A stretch of 31,165 nucleotides of DNA from positions 1 to 31,165 of the forward strand of contig CAYPHA010000054.1 in NCBI GenBank assembly GCA_964410215.1. Reading direction: 5' to 3'. The translations under genes and the position numbers were made by a program. Source of the DNA: CAYPHA01 sp964410215. Lineage in GTDB: Bacteria > Calditrichota > Calditrichia > Calditrichales > CAYPHA01. Shown piece after piece: positions 1 through 8,020 of this stretch. The stretch's first letter is position 1; the number at the start of each line of letters is the position of its first letter. A model generated the notes under the pieces. It was given only the letters and a program-made list of their open reading frames with translations. It was not told the DNA's origin and did not search any database.

Positions 1-2
1 GA

Positions 3-1418
3 CCCGTAAAAGAATACCGAACCTATTATACCTGGTCCAGCCTGTATAACCAGGCGTCCGTTACGGATATTTTCGAAATTACTTCCAATTTATCCTCTCA
101 GCTTACGCATACCAATCTGCTCAAAGCGGGTGTGAGTTTCTGGCTGATGGATCAGGATTACAATGCTTCATCATCACTGGTCGCCTCTGCATATGTATGG
201 CGAACAGGTTTCGCAACCAATTATAAAGCAAAAACCTGGTACGGTGCCGCCTATCTGCAGGATAAGCTGGAATTTGCCGGTATGGTCGCCAACCTTGGCC
301 TGCGGTTTGATGCGTATAATTTTGGTGTTGATGTGCCAAAAGATAAATTCGATTTTTTCTATCCGGCTGAGGGAATCTCCTATCCGGGTAAACGGGAATT
401 CGAAAAATCCAATACGTTTACCAGTCTTTCTCCTCGTGCAGGATTATCCTTTCCTATTGGCGAACGGACGGCTTTCAGGGTTCAGTATGGCCACTTTCGC
501 TCAATGCCTATTATAAACAGGGCGCTGGACAACCAGACTTTTAACGGTTGGAATAGCTATGGAAATCCCAACCTGAAACCGAAACTGAGCGTCAACTATG
601 AATTTGGTGTCCAGCAGAATCTCTGGGATACCCACCAGCTTGACGTTGTAACATACTATAATGATCTAAAGGATCAGACCTCGGTAAAGTATATAGAAAG
701 TAAAACCGGAAGCCAGAATCGTAACAGCCAATACCTGACGTATGATAATAATGGTTACGGAAATTCGAGAGGCGTGGAAATTACCTTTAAAAACCGAGTG
801 GTTTCGGACTGGAGGTATTCATTCAGCTATACCCTGAGCCAGACAAGCATTGGCTACCACGGATCTTATCTGGAAAGTCCGGACCGTACGGAAGATATCG
901 AAAAATACCTTTACGGTGGAAGTGATTTCCTTGCCCCGGAGGACCGCACGCATCGTTTCAACAGCTCTATTACCTATGTGATACCGGAGGAAGGTGGTCC
1001 GGAATTATGGAGCATCAGGCCCTTTTCAAATACAAGCATCGGTATGATTTATCGTTTGATGAGCGGTCTTTCTTATTACTATTCACCGGAATTCCAGTAT
1101 GAGTACCAGGTTGAAACCAATCGTCGCTATCCCATGGAATCACAAACCGATCTGCGTATCGATAAATCCATTAAAGTGAATCGATATCGATTCAAGCTGG
1201 GTATACGCATTCTGAACCTGCTCAATAATAGACATTTCACGCCCATCAGCGACTCTGAAGAACTGGAGCGATGGGTTCTTCGCAGTGTGAGTTATATGGA
1301 TCGTGATTATAATTTTCAGGGTGCTCAAGAACAGCGGGCGGCCCGTGTTTATAACTATTTTCAAACATTTAAGAACATTCCCCGCCAGGTATTCATTAAA
1401 CTGGGGGTTTCGTTCTAA
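3..1418 (+). CDS. TonB-dependent outer-membrane receptor, 3' part
   Basis: The reading frame is open from the first bases of the window to TAA at 1416-1418, so only the last ~471 residues are present; signal peptide, plug domain and any TonB box lie upstream. The visible part reads as beta-barrel strands: alternating aromatic and polar residues (for example SRGVEITFKNRVVSDWRYSF), strand-turn-strand hairpins, a late IRILNLLNNRHF segment typical of the final strands of TonB-dependent receptors, and a C-terminal Phe (VFIKLGVSF) as in many outer-membrane proteins. The family imports bulky substrates such as siderophores or oligosaccharides across the outer membrane using TonB/ExbBD energy; the substrate here cannot be read. 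It is the first gene of a run that includes a secreted protein and a PorV/PorQ-like protein, a grouping seen elsewhere in the FCB group. Confidence 0.87.
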   Translation, partial: PVKEYRTYYTWSSLYNQASVTDIFEITSNLSSQLTHTNLLKAGVSFWLMDQDYNASSSLVASAYVWRTGFATNYKAKTWYGAAYLQDKLEFAGMVANLGLRFDAYNFGVDVPKDKFDFFYPAEGISYPGKREFEKSNTFTSLSPRAGLSFPIGERTAFRVQYGHFRSMPIINRALDNQTFNGWNSYGNPNLKPKLSVNYEFGVQQNLWDTHQLDVVTYYNDLKDQTSVKYIESKTGSQNRNSQYLTYDNNGYGNSRGVEITFKNRVVSDWRYSFSYTLSQTSIGYHGSYLESPDRTEDIEKYLYGGSDFLAPEDRTHRFNSSITYVIPEEGGPELWSIRPFSNTSIGMIYRLMSGLSYYYSPEFQYEYQVETNRRYPMESQTDLRIDKSIKVNRYRFKLGIRILNLLNNRHFTPISDSEELERWVLRSVSYMDRDYNFQGAQEQRAARVYNYFQTFKNIPRQVFIKLGVSF

Positions 1419-1468
1419 ATGACCAGAAATCTTTACTCTTTCATGAAAATGAAAAAAGGAACCGGCTA

Positions 1469-3496
1469 TTGAAGCATGCGATTACCATAATAATGCTGTT
1501 ACCTGCACTTCTCCTTTTATCGCCGGATTGGATTGAGGCACAGGATCAGCAAGATATCATCGTGCTGGACAGAGGCAGGCTCTGGCATTCATTCCATTAC
1601 GGACAGGAGTGCGAACCCATGTCCGATTGGGTTTTATATGGCCATGGACTGGATTGGCCGGGATTCGATCCTGAAAGTGATTATGTGCCCAATATCGGGG
1701 GTAGTAACAGTTATCTTGTCTCCGGCGGGTTTTTCATAACCTCATTAAACGATACCGGTGCTGTTCAGGGTTGGGATAACTTTGCAACGAATGGCAAAGA
1801 CCGAAAGGACTGGTTTGTTCCCGGTGAGGCAAATGACTATTACCGTTACCTGGTCCTGAAGCATCAAAAGCGCTGGCCGGGTGGAGAAAATTACTGGCTT
1901 CAGACGAACCCCTACGAAGCGGAAGAAGTGATTGATACCGAAGTGGAATTTAACGGTGCGTGGTATGAACCCTGGGATAATCAGCCAATACGCGTCGGTG
2001 TTAAGCGTACGGTTCGTCAGTGGTCCGGATCCATGCTGGATGAGGATTATGTCATCGTGGAGTACACCGTCCGGAATGTGCAGAGACGTGATAACCTTGA
2101 AGGGCTCTACCTCCTGTTTACTTATGCACTGTCACCTAATAACCGTGGCTGGCGACTGACCTTTCCCAATTTGCCGGAAGGCGCACGGAATACAAGGAGC
2201 ACTTTTGATCCCGAAAAACGGCTGCTTGTTGCCTGGGCGGGTGACAATCCCGAAACACCAATAACAGACGAGTCCTTCGATTATTTTGAAAACGCCCGCT
2301 TTGACCCGATTGATGATGGCATTGTCCGGGAACCGGAATTTATTGCCCCTGGCTTCCTGGGCATTAAGTTCCTTTACATTTCACCGGATTCTACCGGAAT
2401 GGAGAATCATATTAACGGATTTGCCTGGTCGGCTGCTGCCCCATCACAGGATCATTCCGGTCCGTTTCTTGGTGTGACAGGCCTGGACAATAAATACAAT
2501 GCGATGGCCGATCCCCTGCTGCTGTCCGAGGCGTTTGATGATCCCGGAGATCCGCGCATGGGAAACAGCCGCCTGTATGCCAATTTTTCACTGGGGCCTT
2601 TCAATATCCCGCGCAGGGATTCTATAAAAATCGTCATAGCTGAATTTGTAGGGGGTATTTCCTACGAAAAGAGTATCGATCCGGATATGACCCGTGAAAG
2701 GATCCGGACAGCGGGTGATTCAGCTGTTCAATACCTGTCGGACCGGGTGACGTTTACTTATAATCACAACTATACCGTACCTATGCCGCCACTGGCACCC
2801 GAATTTGAAGTCACCATACTGGATTCTCCGTCAACGGTAACCAATATTATTACCTTCAGCAATGAGGCAGAGCTGGTGGCTGACCCGCATCAGGGTGTTA
2901 TCGATATTGCCGGATACAGGATTTATCGGTCATGGAATCTTCCGTTTGGTCCCTGGGAACGTATCGCTGAGATTCCCGTACGTGATCCGGAATTTTTTAA
3001 TAAAGAGTCCTGGACATATCGTTTTGTTGACCGTGGGGTGGCCTTGGGATATGATTATTATTATTCGGTTACATCCTTCGATACGGGACATGATGCCTGG
3101 GCAGTGGACAACAGCGTGGCTGTTCCTCCCCTGGAGTCATCCGTTTTTGCCAATGCGTCCCGTGAACCCTATTCAACGACGCTTCTACCTACACAGGGGC
3201 GAATGGAAGAAGTCGCTGTTGTTCCCAATCCGTTTTACAGACATTCCGGTTTACCCAAACTGGGTACGGAGAACCGTATTCAGTTCGTAAACCTTCCGGA
3301 TCGCTGCACCATACGCATTTTTACCGTGCGCGGGGATCTTGTAAAAAAAATTGAACATGACAATCCTGATTCCGGTGTCGCCTTCTGGAACCAGATCAGC
3401 GACAACGGGCAAATGGTTAAAAGCGGAATGTATTTCTACCATATAAAAAATACATTTGGTGATGAAATACGCGGAAAATTTGCGATCATAAAGTAA
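1469..3496 (+). CDS. Secreted protein with FnIII-like region and variant T9SS-type C-terminal domain
   Basis: This encodes a 675-residue exported protein of unknown specific function. The TTG start at 1469 is preceded by AAAAGGA about 8 nt upstream; the nearest upstream ATG (1443) is in another frame and soon reaches TGA. Residues 1-24 form a signal peptide ending EAQ. The middle has no motif I recognise. Residues ~480-560 (GYRIYRSWNLPFGPW through YYYSVTSFD) resemble a fibronectin type III module. The last ~95 residues resemble the por/T9SS sorting domain, but the hallmark motif is VPNPFY (about 585-590) instead of YPNPF, followed by CTIRIFTVRGDLV and SGMYFYHIK. This suggests export by type IX secretion with surface attachment or release. 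It sits 50 nt after the receptor gene and 9 nt before the PorV/PorQ-like gene, so the three probably form one surface module. Confidence 0.8.
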   Translation: MKHAITIIMLLPALLLLSPDWIEAQDQQDIIVLDRGRLWHSFHYGQECEPMSDWVLYGHGLDWPGFDPESDYVPNIGGSNSYLVSGGFFITSLNDTGAVQGWDNFATNGKDRKDWFVPGEANDYYRYLVLKHQKRWPGGENYWLQTNPYEAEEVIDTEVEFNGAWYEPWDNQPIRVGVKRTVRQWSGSMLDEDYVIVEYTVRNVQRRDNLEGLYLLFTYALSPNNRGWRLTFPNLPEGARNTRSTFDPEKRLLVAWAGDNPETPITDESFDYFENARFDPIDDGIVREPEFIAPGFLGIKFLYISPDSTGMENHINGFAWSAAAPSQDHSGPFLGVTGLDNKYNAMADPLLLSEAFDDPGDPRMGNSRLYANFSLGPFNIPRRDSIKIVIAEFVGGISYEKSIDPDMTRERIRTAGDSAVQYLSDRVTFTYNHNYTVPMPPLAPEFEVTILDSPSTVTNIITFSNEAELVADPHQGVIDIAGYRIYRSWNLPFGPWERIAEIPVRDPEFFNKESWTYRFVDRGVALGYDYYYSVTSFDTGHDAWAVDNSVAVPPLESSVFANASREPYSTTLLPTQGRMEEVAVVPNPFYRHSGLPKLGTENRIQFVNLPDRCTIRIFTVRGDLVKKIEHDNPDSGVAFWNQISDNGQMVKSGMYFYHIKNTFGDEIRGKFAIIK

Positions 3497-3505
3497 GAGA
3501 CAGAG

Positions 3506-4465
3506 ATGACCAATACCGTCTTACGAATAATTTCCGGTATCCTTTTTATGCTGCCATCACTGGTATTTACCCGCGATTTTAATAAAGTGGGGACAGCCGG
3601 ATACGTCTTTTTGCAGATTCCGGTTAATGCACGCTATGCGGCCCTGGGGGAGACCGGAATTACGCTACCCGATGTTCATTCTGAGGGGCTGTTCATGAAC
3701 CCGGCGCTTATTGCAGCCGGAGAAAAGAAGCTCTCAGCCAGTGTTTCTTATAGTAACTGGTACGTAGAAACATCGCATCAGGCAGCCGGCTTGACATACA
3801 ATTTCCCCCTTATCGGAGTCATTGGCCTGAGCGTGGTGAATTTTGATTTCGGGGACATTCAAAAAACAAGGAATCCCAGGCCCATGGAAACGGGCTCATT
3901 CGTCGAGCTGGGTACTTACAGTGCCGGTGCGTATGCACTAGGTCTTAGTTTTGCGCGGATGCTGACCAATCAGTTTTCTTTCGGGTTTACATTAAAATAT
4001 GTTCGGGAATCAATCGATGCGTACTACTCGCAGAATGTCATAAGCGATATTGGGTTTCTGTATTTCACCGGTTTTAAAAGCCTTAGAATAGGTGCCTTCC
4101 TGCAAAATTTTGGACTCGATGCCCGGTATATCGATGAAAAATTCAAAATGCCGCAGCAGATGAAGCTGGGGCTTTCCGGAGAGCTCTGGGGGACCAGAAA
4201 TGAGGGCAATTATCTGACGCTGCTTGCGGAAGTAACCCATCCTAATGATGTCAATGAGCATCTTCAGTTCGGTTTTGAGAATGTTTGGTTGGATCATATC
4301 ATCCTGCGTGTGGGATATAAAATGGGGTATGAAGACGAAGATCTGACATTTGGCGCCGGTTTACGGTATAGTCATCACGGCAATATGTTCCGGATGGACG
4401 CCGCCTATATGGAACATGACTATCTGGAATCCGTCATCCGGTATACCCTGATAATGGAGTTTTAA
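3506..4465 (+). CDS. PorV/PorQ-family outer-membrane protein
   Basis: This encodes a 319-residue outer-membrane barrel protein. The N-terminus is a signal peptide (MTNTVLRIISGILFMLPSL). The family signature follows at about residues 28-66: GTAGYVFLQIPVNARYAALG, then GLFMNPALIA. This matches the conserved start of PorV/PorQ-like (UPF0164) proteins, in which a GxxxFLxIxxxARxxALG segment precedes an NPA motif. The rest alternates barrel strands and ends in F (YTLIMEF). Known members include PorV, which shuttles T9SS cargo, and FadL-like relatives. Here it lies directly downstream of a sorting-domain protein and a TonB receptor, so a role in exporting or anchoring that neighbour is plausible but inferred. 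It could also be a stand-alone barrel with an unrelated transport role. Confidence 0.85.
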   Translation: MTNTVLRIISGILFMLPSLVFTRDFNKVGTAGYVFLQIPVNARYAALGETGITLPDVHSEGLFMNPALIAAGEKKLSASVSYSNWYVETSHQAAGLTYNFPLIGVIGLSVVNFDFGDIQKTRNPRPMETGSFVELGTYSAGAYALGLSFARMLTNQFSFGFTLKYVRESIDAYYSQNVISDIGFLYFTGFKSLRIGAFLQNFGLDARYIDEKFKMPQQMKLGLSGELWGTRNEGNYLTLLAEVTHPNDVNEHLQFGFENVWLDHIILRVGYKMGYEDEDLTFGAGLRYSHHGNMFRMDAAYMEHDYLESVIRYTLIMEF

Positions 4466-4470
4466 GGATT

Positions 4471-5325
4471 ATGATACCTGTTACATTCAAGCGCTTTGCC
4501 GGGATTTTATTTCTGGTTTACCCGTTTGTCACTTTTTCGGGTGATTATCCCTTGGAGGTCAGGTTTTCACTGATAAAACAGAATACTTTCGCGGAGGAAT
4601 TCAGTAAAAATTATTCATCCTACCGCACACAGGAAGTGCTCGACGGTCTGGAACCGGATGATCGTTTTTATAACCTGACCGGAAGTTACGGTCTGGAAGG
4701 CACATTTGGTTATAAATTAAATGAACGTTTCCGGCTAATTCTGAGTCTTGGTTATGATTACCAGTACCTGTTGCAGGATGATGTTCTGGATAAGTGGAAC
4801 TGGTCTTACTGGGAGGAAACGTATATCGAATTCATACCCAGGCTCTCAGTTGAAGAGGTAAACCGCAGCCTGTCCTATAACGCGTTGAACGATTCCAGCA
4901 GGTATGCGGCCCTATTTTCACCACAACAGCGACTGAAGGAGCTCCGGCTGGCGACGGGTGTAGAACTGGTTCAGCCGCTCATTGACAAGTTCAAGCTGGT
5001 ATTCAGGTATGATGCAGGTGTCAGTTTTTATACCAGGGAACTGCGAATGTACGAAACCTGGTATAAGCGTTATAACGTTGGTACAGACAGCGCCCGGTTC
5101 GATTTCAACTTTGATTTGTTACACTTCGGGCCGCCGAAACGGGGGATGAAATTTTTCATTGCTCCTTCCCTGGGCTTACGCTATGCATTGAACCGTGTTT
5201 TTGATTTCGAATTTTCGTATCGTTTTATTGGTTATACCAATACACTTGATAGGGGAAAATTAAGAGAGTCTTTTCCACTGTATTCCAAATACCAGTTATC
5301 CGCAGGTTTTGTTATTAAATACTGA
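4471..5325 (+). CDS. Putative outer-membrane beta-barrel protein, function unknown
   Basis: This encodes a 284-residue protein starting 5 nt after the PorV/PorQ-like gene; TAAGG just upstream of the ATG may serve as a ribosome site, although spacing is short. Residues 1-~23 are hydrophobic and end FSG, consistent with a signal peptide. The mature part is rich in Tyr and Phe in alternating patterns (LILSLGYDYQYLLQ, FKLVFRYDAGVSFYTRELRM, GLRYALNRVFDFEFSYRF) and ends KYQLSAGFVIKY, which suggests an integral outer-membrane barrel. I recognise no family. Its position in the same run suggests it belongs to the same surface machinery as the receptor and PorV/PorQ-like protein, but no function can be assigned. 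Confidence 0.72.
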   Translation: MIPVTFKRFAGILFLVYPFVTFSGDYPLEVRFSLIKQNTFAEEFSKNYSSYRTQEVLDGLEPDDRFYNLTGSYGLEGTFGYKLNERFRLILSLGYDYQYLLQDDVLDKWNWSYWEETYIEFIPRLSVEEVNRSLSYNALNDSSRYAALFSPQQRLKELRLATGVELVQPLIDKFKLVFRYDAGVSFYTRELRMYETWYKRYNVGTDSARFDFNFDLLHFGPPKRGMKFFIAPSLGLRYALNRVFDFEFSYRFIGYTNTLDRGKLRESFPLYSKYQLSAGFVIKY

Positions 5326-5365
5326 AAAACCTGGAAGGCTGATGCAAATCGGTAGGAGACCAATC

Positions 5366-6007
5366 ATGCGAATGTTTCGCATCCTGATGCTGCTGTATCT
5401 GACATTGATATATCCGGCTTATGCGCTGGAACCGGGTACGTGGGGCCTGTCCGCATTCTCCGAATACAGCATACCCGCAGGCGGTTTGTCGGAATGGTTT
5501 AAACCAACGGCGGGATACGGTATCGCCATCGGGAAACAAACAGATAAGAACTGGTTTATGGAGGGGATGCTTGCATACACACGATTTGATCAGGAAAACC
5601 TGGATGGATATGCCGATGGGAAAGTGGATCTGTTCCTGGAACATACAGGTGTTATACTTAACGCCCGCTATATGCAGAAAACCTATTGGATCGTCAGACC
5701 ATATTGGAATATTGGTGGCGGACTCTTTTACTGGAAGGGGAGCCGGGGGCGTATTGAAGCAGATGATACGATAGAACCGGCCATACCATTGATCGAAAAG
5801 CGCGTTCTGGAAGAATGGAACTGGGGATTTCGCACAGGTCCTGGTGTAGAATTTCTGTTGTCATCAGGATTTACCATCGATATAAATATGTATTACCGGT
5901 TTATTGTCGGTGACCTATGGCCCACCCTACAGCCTAATATCGAACTGGAGGGCGTATCAGGCTTCCAATCTATTAATCTGTTTGTGGCAACGCATGTGTA
6001 TTTTTAA
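5366..6007 (+). CDS. Small exported outer-membrane barrel-like protein
   Basis: This encodes a 213-residue exported protein of unknown function. The frame extends upstream to a TTG at 5309 that would overlap the previous gene by 17 nt. The ATG at 5366 is preferred because AGGAG (5354-5358) lies 7 nt before it and because it places a clean signal peptide at the N-terminus (RMFRILMLLYLTLIYPAYA). The mature chain looks like an eight-stranded OmpA/OmpW-sized barrel: WGLSAFSEYSIPAGG near the start, WIVRPYWNIGGGLFYW, FTIDINMYYRFIVG, and a C-terminal VATHVYF ending in Phe. It closes the receptor/PorV cluster; 28 nt separate it from the next gene. Confidence 0.72.
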   Translation: MRMFRILMLLYLTLIYPAYALEPGTWGLSAFSEYSIPAGGLSEWFKPTAGYGIAIGKQTDKNWFMEGMLAYTRFDQENLDGYADGKVDLFLEHTGVILNARYMQKTYWIVRPYWNIGGGLFYWKGSRGRIEADDTIEPAIPLIEKRVLEEWNWGFRTGPGVEFLLSSGFTIDINMYYRFIVGDLWPTLQPNIELEGVSGFQSINLFVATHVYF

Positions 6008-6035
6008 AAAATAAAGCGAAACGGAGGATAATAAA

Positions 6036-8012
6036 ATGACCAGACGTTTGATCATACTTGCTGCACTGTTTTTCACTGTATCAGCAGTGAACGCGCAATA
6101 TCCGGTTCGATGGGTAAAACATTATTTTGTGAATCCCGGAAGCGATGTCACACGTGGCGCAGCGTATAATCCGGCTACAGATCATGTTCTCGTTGCTAGC
6201 CGTTATTATGGCAAGGGCGTTTTTGTGCTCGATGCTGCAACAGGGGATTCGTTGATGATGATGGATTCTACAGGAATCAATGAAGGGACGTATACACTGA
6301 ATCTGGTTGATGTGGATGATGAAGGTGTCATTTATGCATGCAACCTGCTGGCTCCTCAATATGCAGCCCCGGGAACACCATTTAAAATATATAGATATGA
6401 GAATGAATATGCTTCTCCCGAATTAATATTTTCCGATGTATTGGATGGCGAAAGATATGGTGATGCCTTTAACGTGGTTGGTTCAGGAAATAATACCTAT
6501 ATTTATTCATCCGGACAGGGGAATCCCAGGATGGCCGTGATATCCAATACAGGAGGCGCATTTACGCTTGATTTCTATATAGATCTTCCCATTGCCGGAA
6601 ACGCACGTCACGGTATCTCGCCGCTGTCACCGGGCGGGAAAGTATGGGTGAACGGAGCCGATAATGGCTCGCCGGCCCCTTCACTGTTAGCCTCCAACGG
6701 AAGCCTGATTGCGACCGTTCCGGATACGATAATAAGCCCGGGAGGATCATCGACAATTCTGCACATGAATCTTGGTCAATACAACATCGTCTCCGTCCTT
6801 AATGCGTACAGTGGTACCGTTAGTTCGTCCCGGTATTTTGAAGATGAAATCGGTACGGTCACTTTTGACTATTTTGGTGATAATTATTTCAGTAATCCCG
6901 AAGATACGACAGCGCTTTACTATAAAACCGGGCAGCAAACGAATATAAATGCTTCAGGTACACTCAGTTATGATTCAAAGCGCAACAGTCTGATTGTATT
7001 GTACGGATGGAACAGCATTGCCTCACTGAAACTGGATTCACTGGTCAACGCATCGACACCCCGGGATGATTTCTGGACCATAAGCATAGATGGTGCACTC
7101 GATTTCTTCCCCTCTGATCATGTTGGCACCAGCAACGGACGTGATATGTACCTGACCTGGGCATCCGGAAAGTTTTTTGTGGGCGTAAACGGTCACACCC
7201 TGGTCGACCCGACCGAAACAAACCGTATGTATGTGGCTTTTGATCTCGATCCGGAAGGTGACAACGGCAGCAACACCCCTCCGCAAGATGCCGGCGGTGT
7301 TCAGAGTCTGCCTTTTAAAGCGGATGTTGTTGTAATGGCGGAAGCGTGGATTGAACCGGATTACCTGGTTGGCAGTATATTCAAATGGAACGGCGCAAGC
7401 TGGGATGAATCTGAATATGACGGAAATATTGCCGCGCAGGGCGCATTGGCGTATGCGGATGAGGGTGACCGGAAGCTGGCTGAAATAGCGACGATCCGCA
7501 ATGAAGCGGGTATTGGTACAAACTATGATGATATTTCCGTGATGGTTTATGTGGCTGAAAAAGGCTCGGATGGTGACATACTGAGTGCTTTCCCCGGGAG
7601 CAATCCGACGGCAAATGGAGCGGAATTCGGTACTTATTACTATATCCCGGAACTGGGAAGTGAAATGTATCCGGCTGATACTAATTATGTAAAAATCCGC
7701 GGTGACGTTTCCACATCCATCGCCGATCCGGTCAGAAATTTACCCGAAAGCTATGCATTGAGTGCAAATTATCCCAATCCTTTTAACCCCGTAACGACGA
7801 TACAATTGAAGCTTATGAAAGCTGCGGATGTGTCTGTCAAAGTCTTTGATATCACCGGCCGGGAGGTGGCAACGTTGTTGAACGGTAAGCAGACTGCCGG
7901 AGCATACAACCTGGAATTTGACGGAACCGGTTTAAGTAGTGGATTATATTTCTATTCGCTGCAAATCGATGACAAAGTGGAAAAAACACGTAAAATGGTA
8001 ATGATAAAATAG
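6036..8012 (+). CDS. Secreted propeller-like protein with T9SS type A sorting domain
   Basis: This encodes a 658-residue secreted protein. The ATG has a strong GGAGG 8 nt upstream. Residues 1-20 are a signal peptide ending VNA before QYPVRW. The body (about 40-560) contains repeated strand patterns such as NPATDHVLVASRYYGKGVFV followed by LDAATGDSL that look like beta-propeller blades, possibly of the DUF4623/WD40-like kind; I cannot fix the family. The C-terminal 86 residues are a canonical type A sorting domain: YPNPFNPVTTIQL (from residue 579), VKVFDITGREVATLLNG, and SGLYFYSLQ, ending KMVMIK. Type IX cargo is normally exported to the surface and the domain removed or used for attachment. 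The next gene starts 8 nt after the stop and also carries a sorting domain, so the two are probably cotranscribed and exported by the same route. Confidence 0.82.
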   Translation: MTRRLIILAALFFTVSAVNAQYPVRWVKHYFVNPGSDVTRGAAYNPATDHVLVASRYYGKGVFVLDAATGDSLMMMDSTGINEGTYTLNLVDVDDEGVIYACNLLAPQYAAPGTPFKIYRYENEYASPELIFSDVLDGERYGDAFNVVGSGNNTYIYSSGQGNPRMAVISNTGGAFTLDFYIDLPIAGNARHGISPLSPGGKVWVNGADNGSPAPSLLASNGSLIATVPDTIISPGGSSTILHMNLGQYNIVSVLNAYSGTVSSSRYFEDEIGTVTFDYFGDNYFSNPEDTTALYYKTGQQTNINASGTLSYDSKRNSLIVLYGWNSIASLKLDSLVNASTPRDDFWTISIDGALDFFPSDHVGTSNGRDMYLTWASGKFFVGVNGHTLVDPTETNRMYVAFDLDPEGDNGSNTPPQDAGGVQSLPFKADVVVMAEAWIEPDYLVGSIFKWNGASWDESEYDGNIAAQGALAYADEGDRKLAEIATIRNEAGIGTNYDDISVMVYVAEKGSDGDILSAFPGSNPTANGAEFGTYYYIPELGSEMYPADTNYVKIRGDVSTSIADPVRNLPESYALSANYPNPFNPVTTIQLKLMKAADVSVKVFDITGREVATLLNGKQTAGAYNLEFDGTGLSSGLYFYSLQIDDKVEKTRKMVMIK

Positions 8013-8020
8013 GTCCACGG

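Noticed and set aside
2862..3290. 142-codon frame overlapping the secreted protein at 1469-3496
   Set aside because: Same-strand shadow frame inside the FnIII-like and sorting-domain region; the longer frame has a signal peptide and a recognisable C-terminal domain.
5309..5365. Upstream TTG and ATG starts for the small barrel gene
   Set aside because: They overlap or abut the previous gene and would put 11-19 polar residues before the signal peptide; ATG at 5366 has a better-spaced AGGAG.
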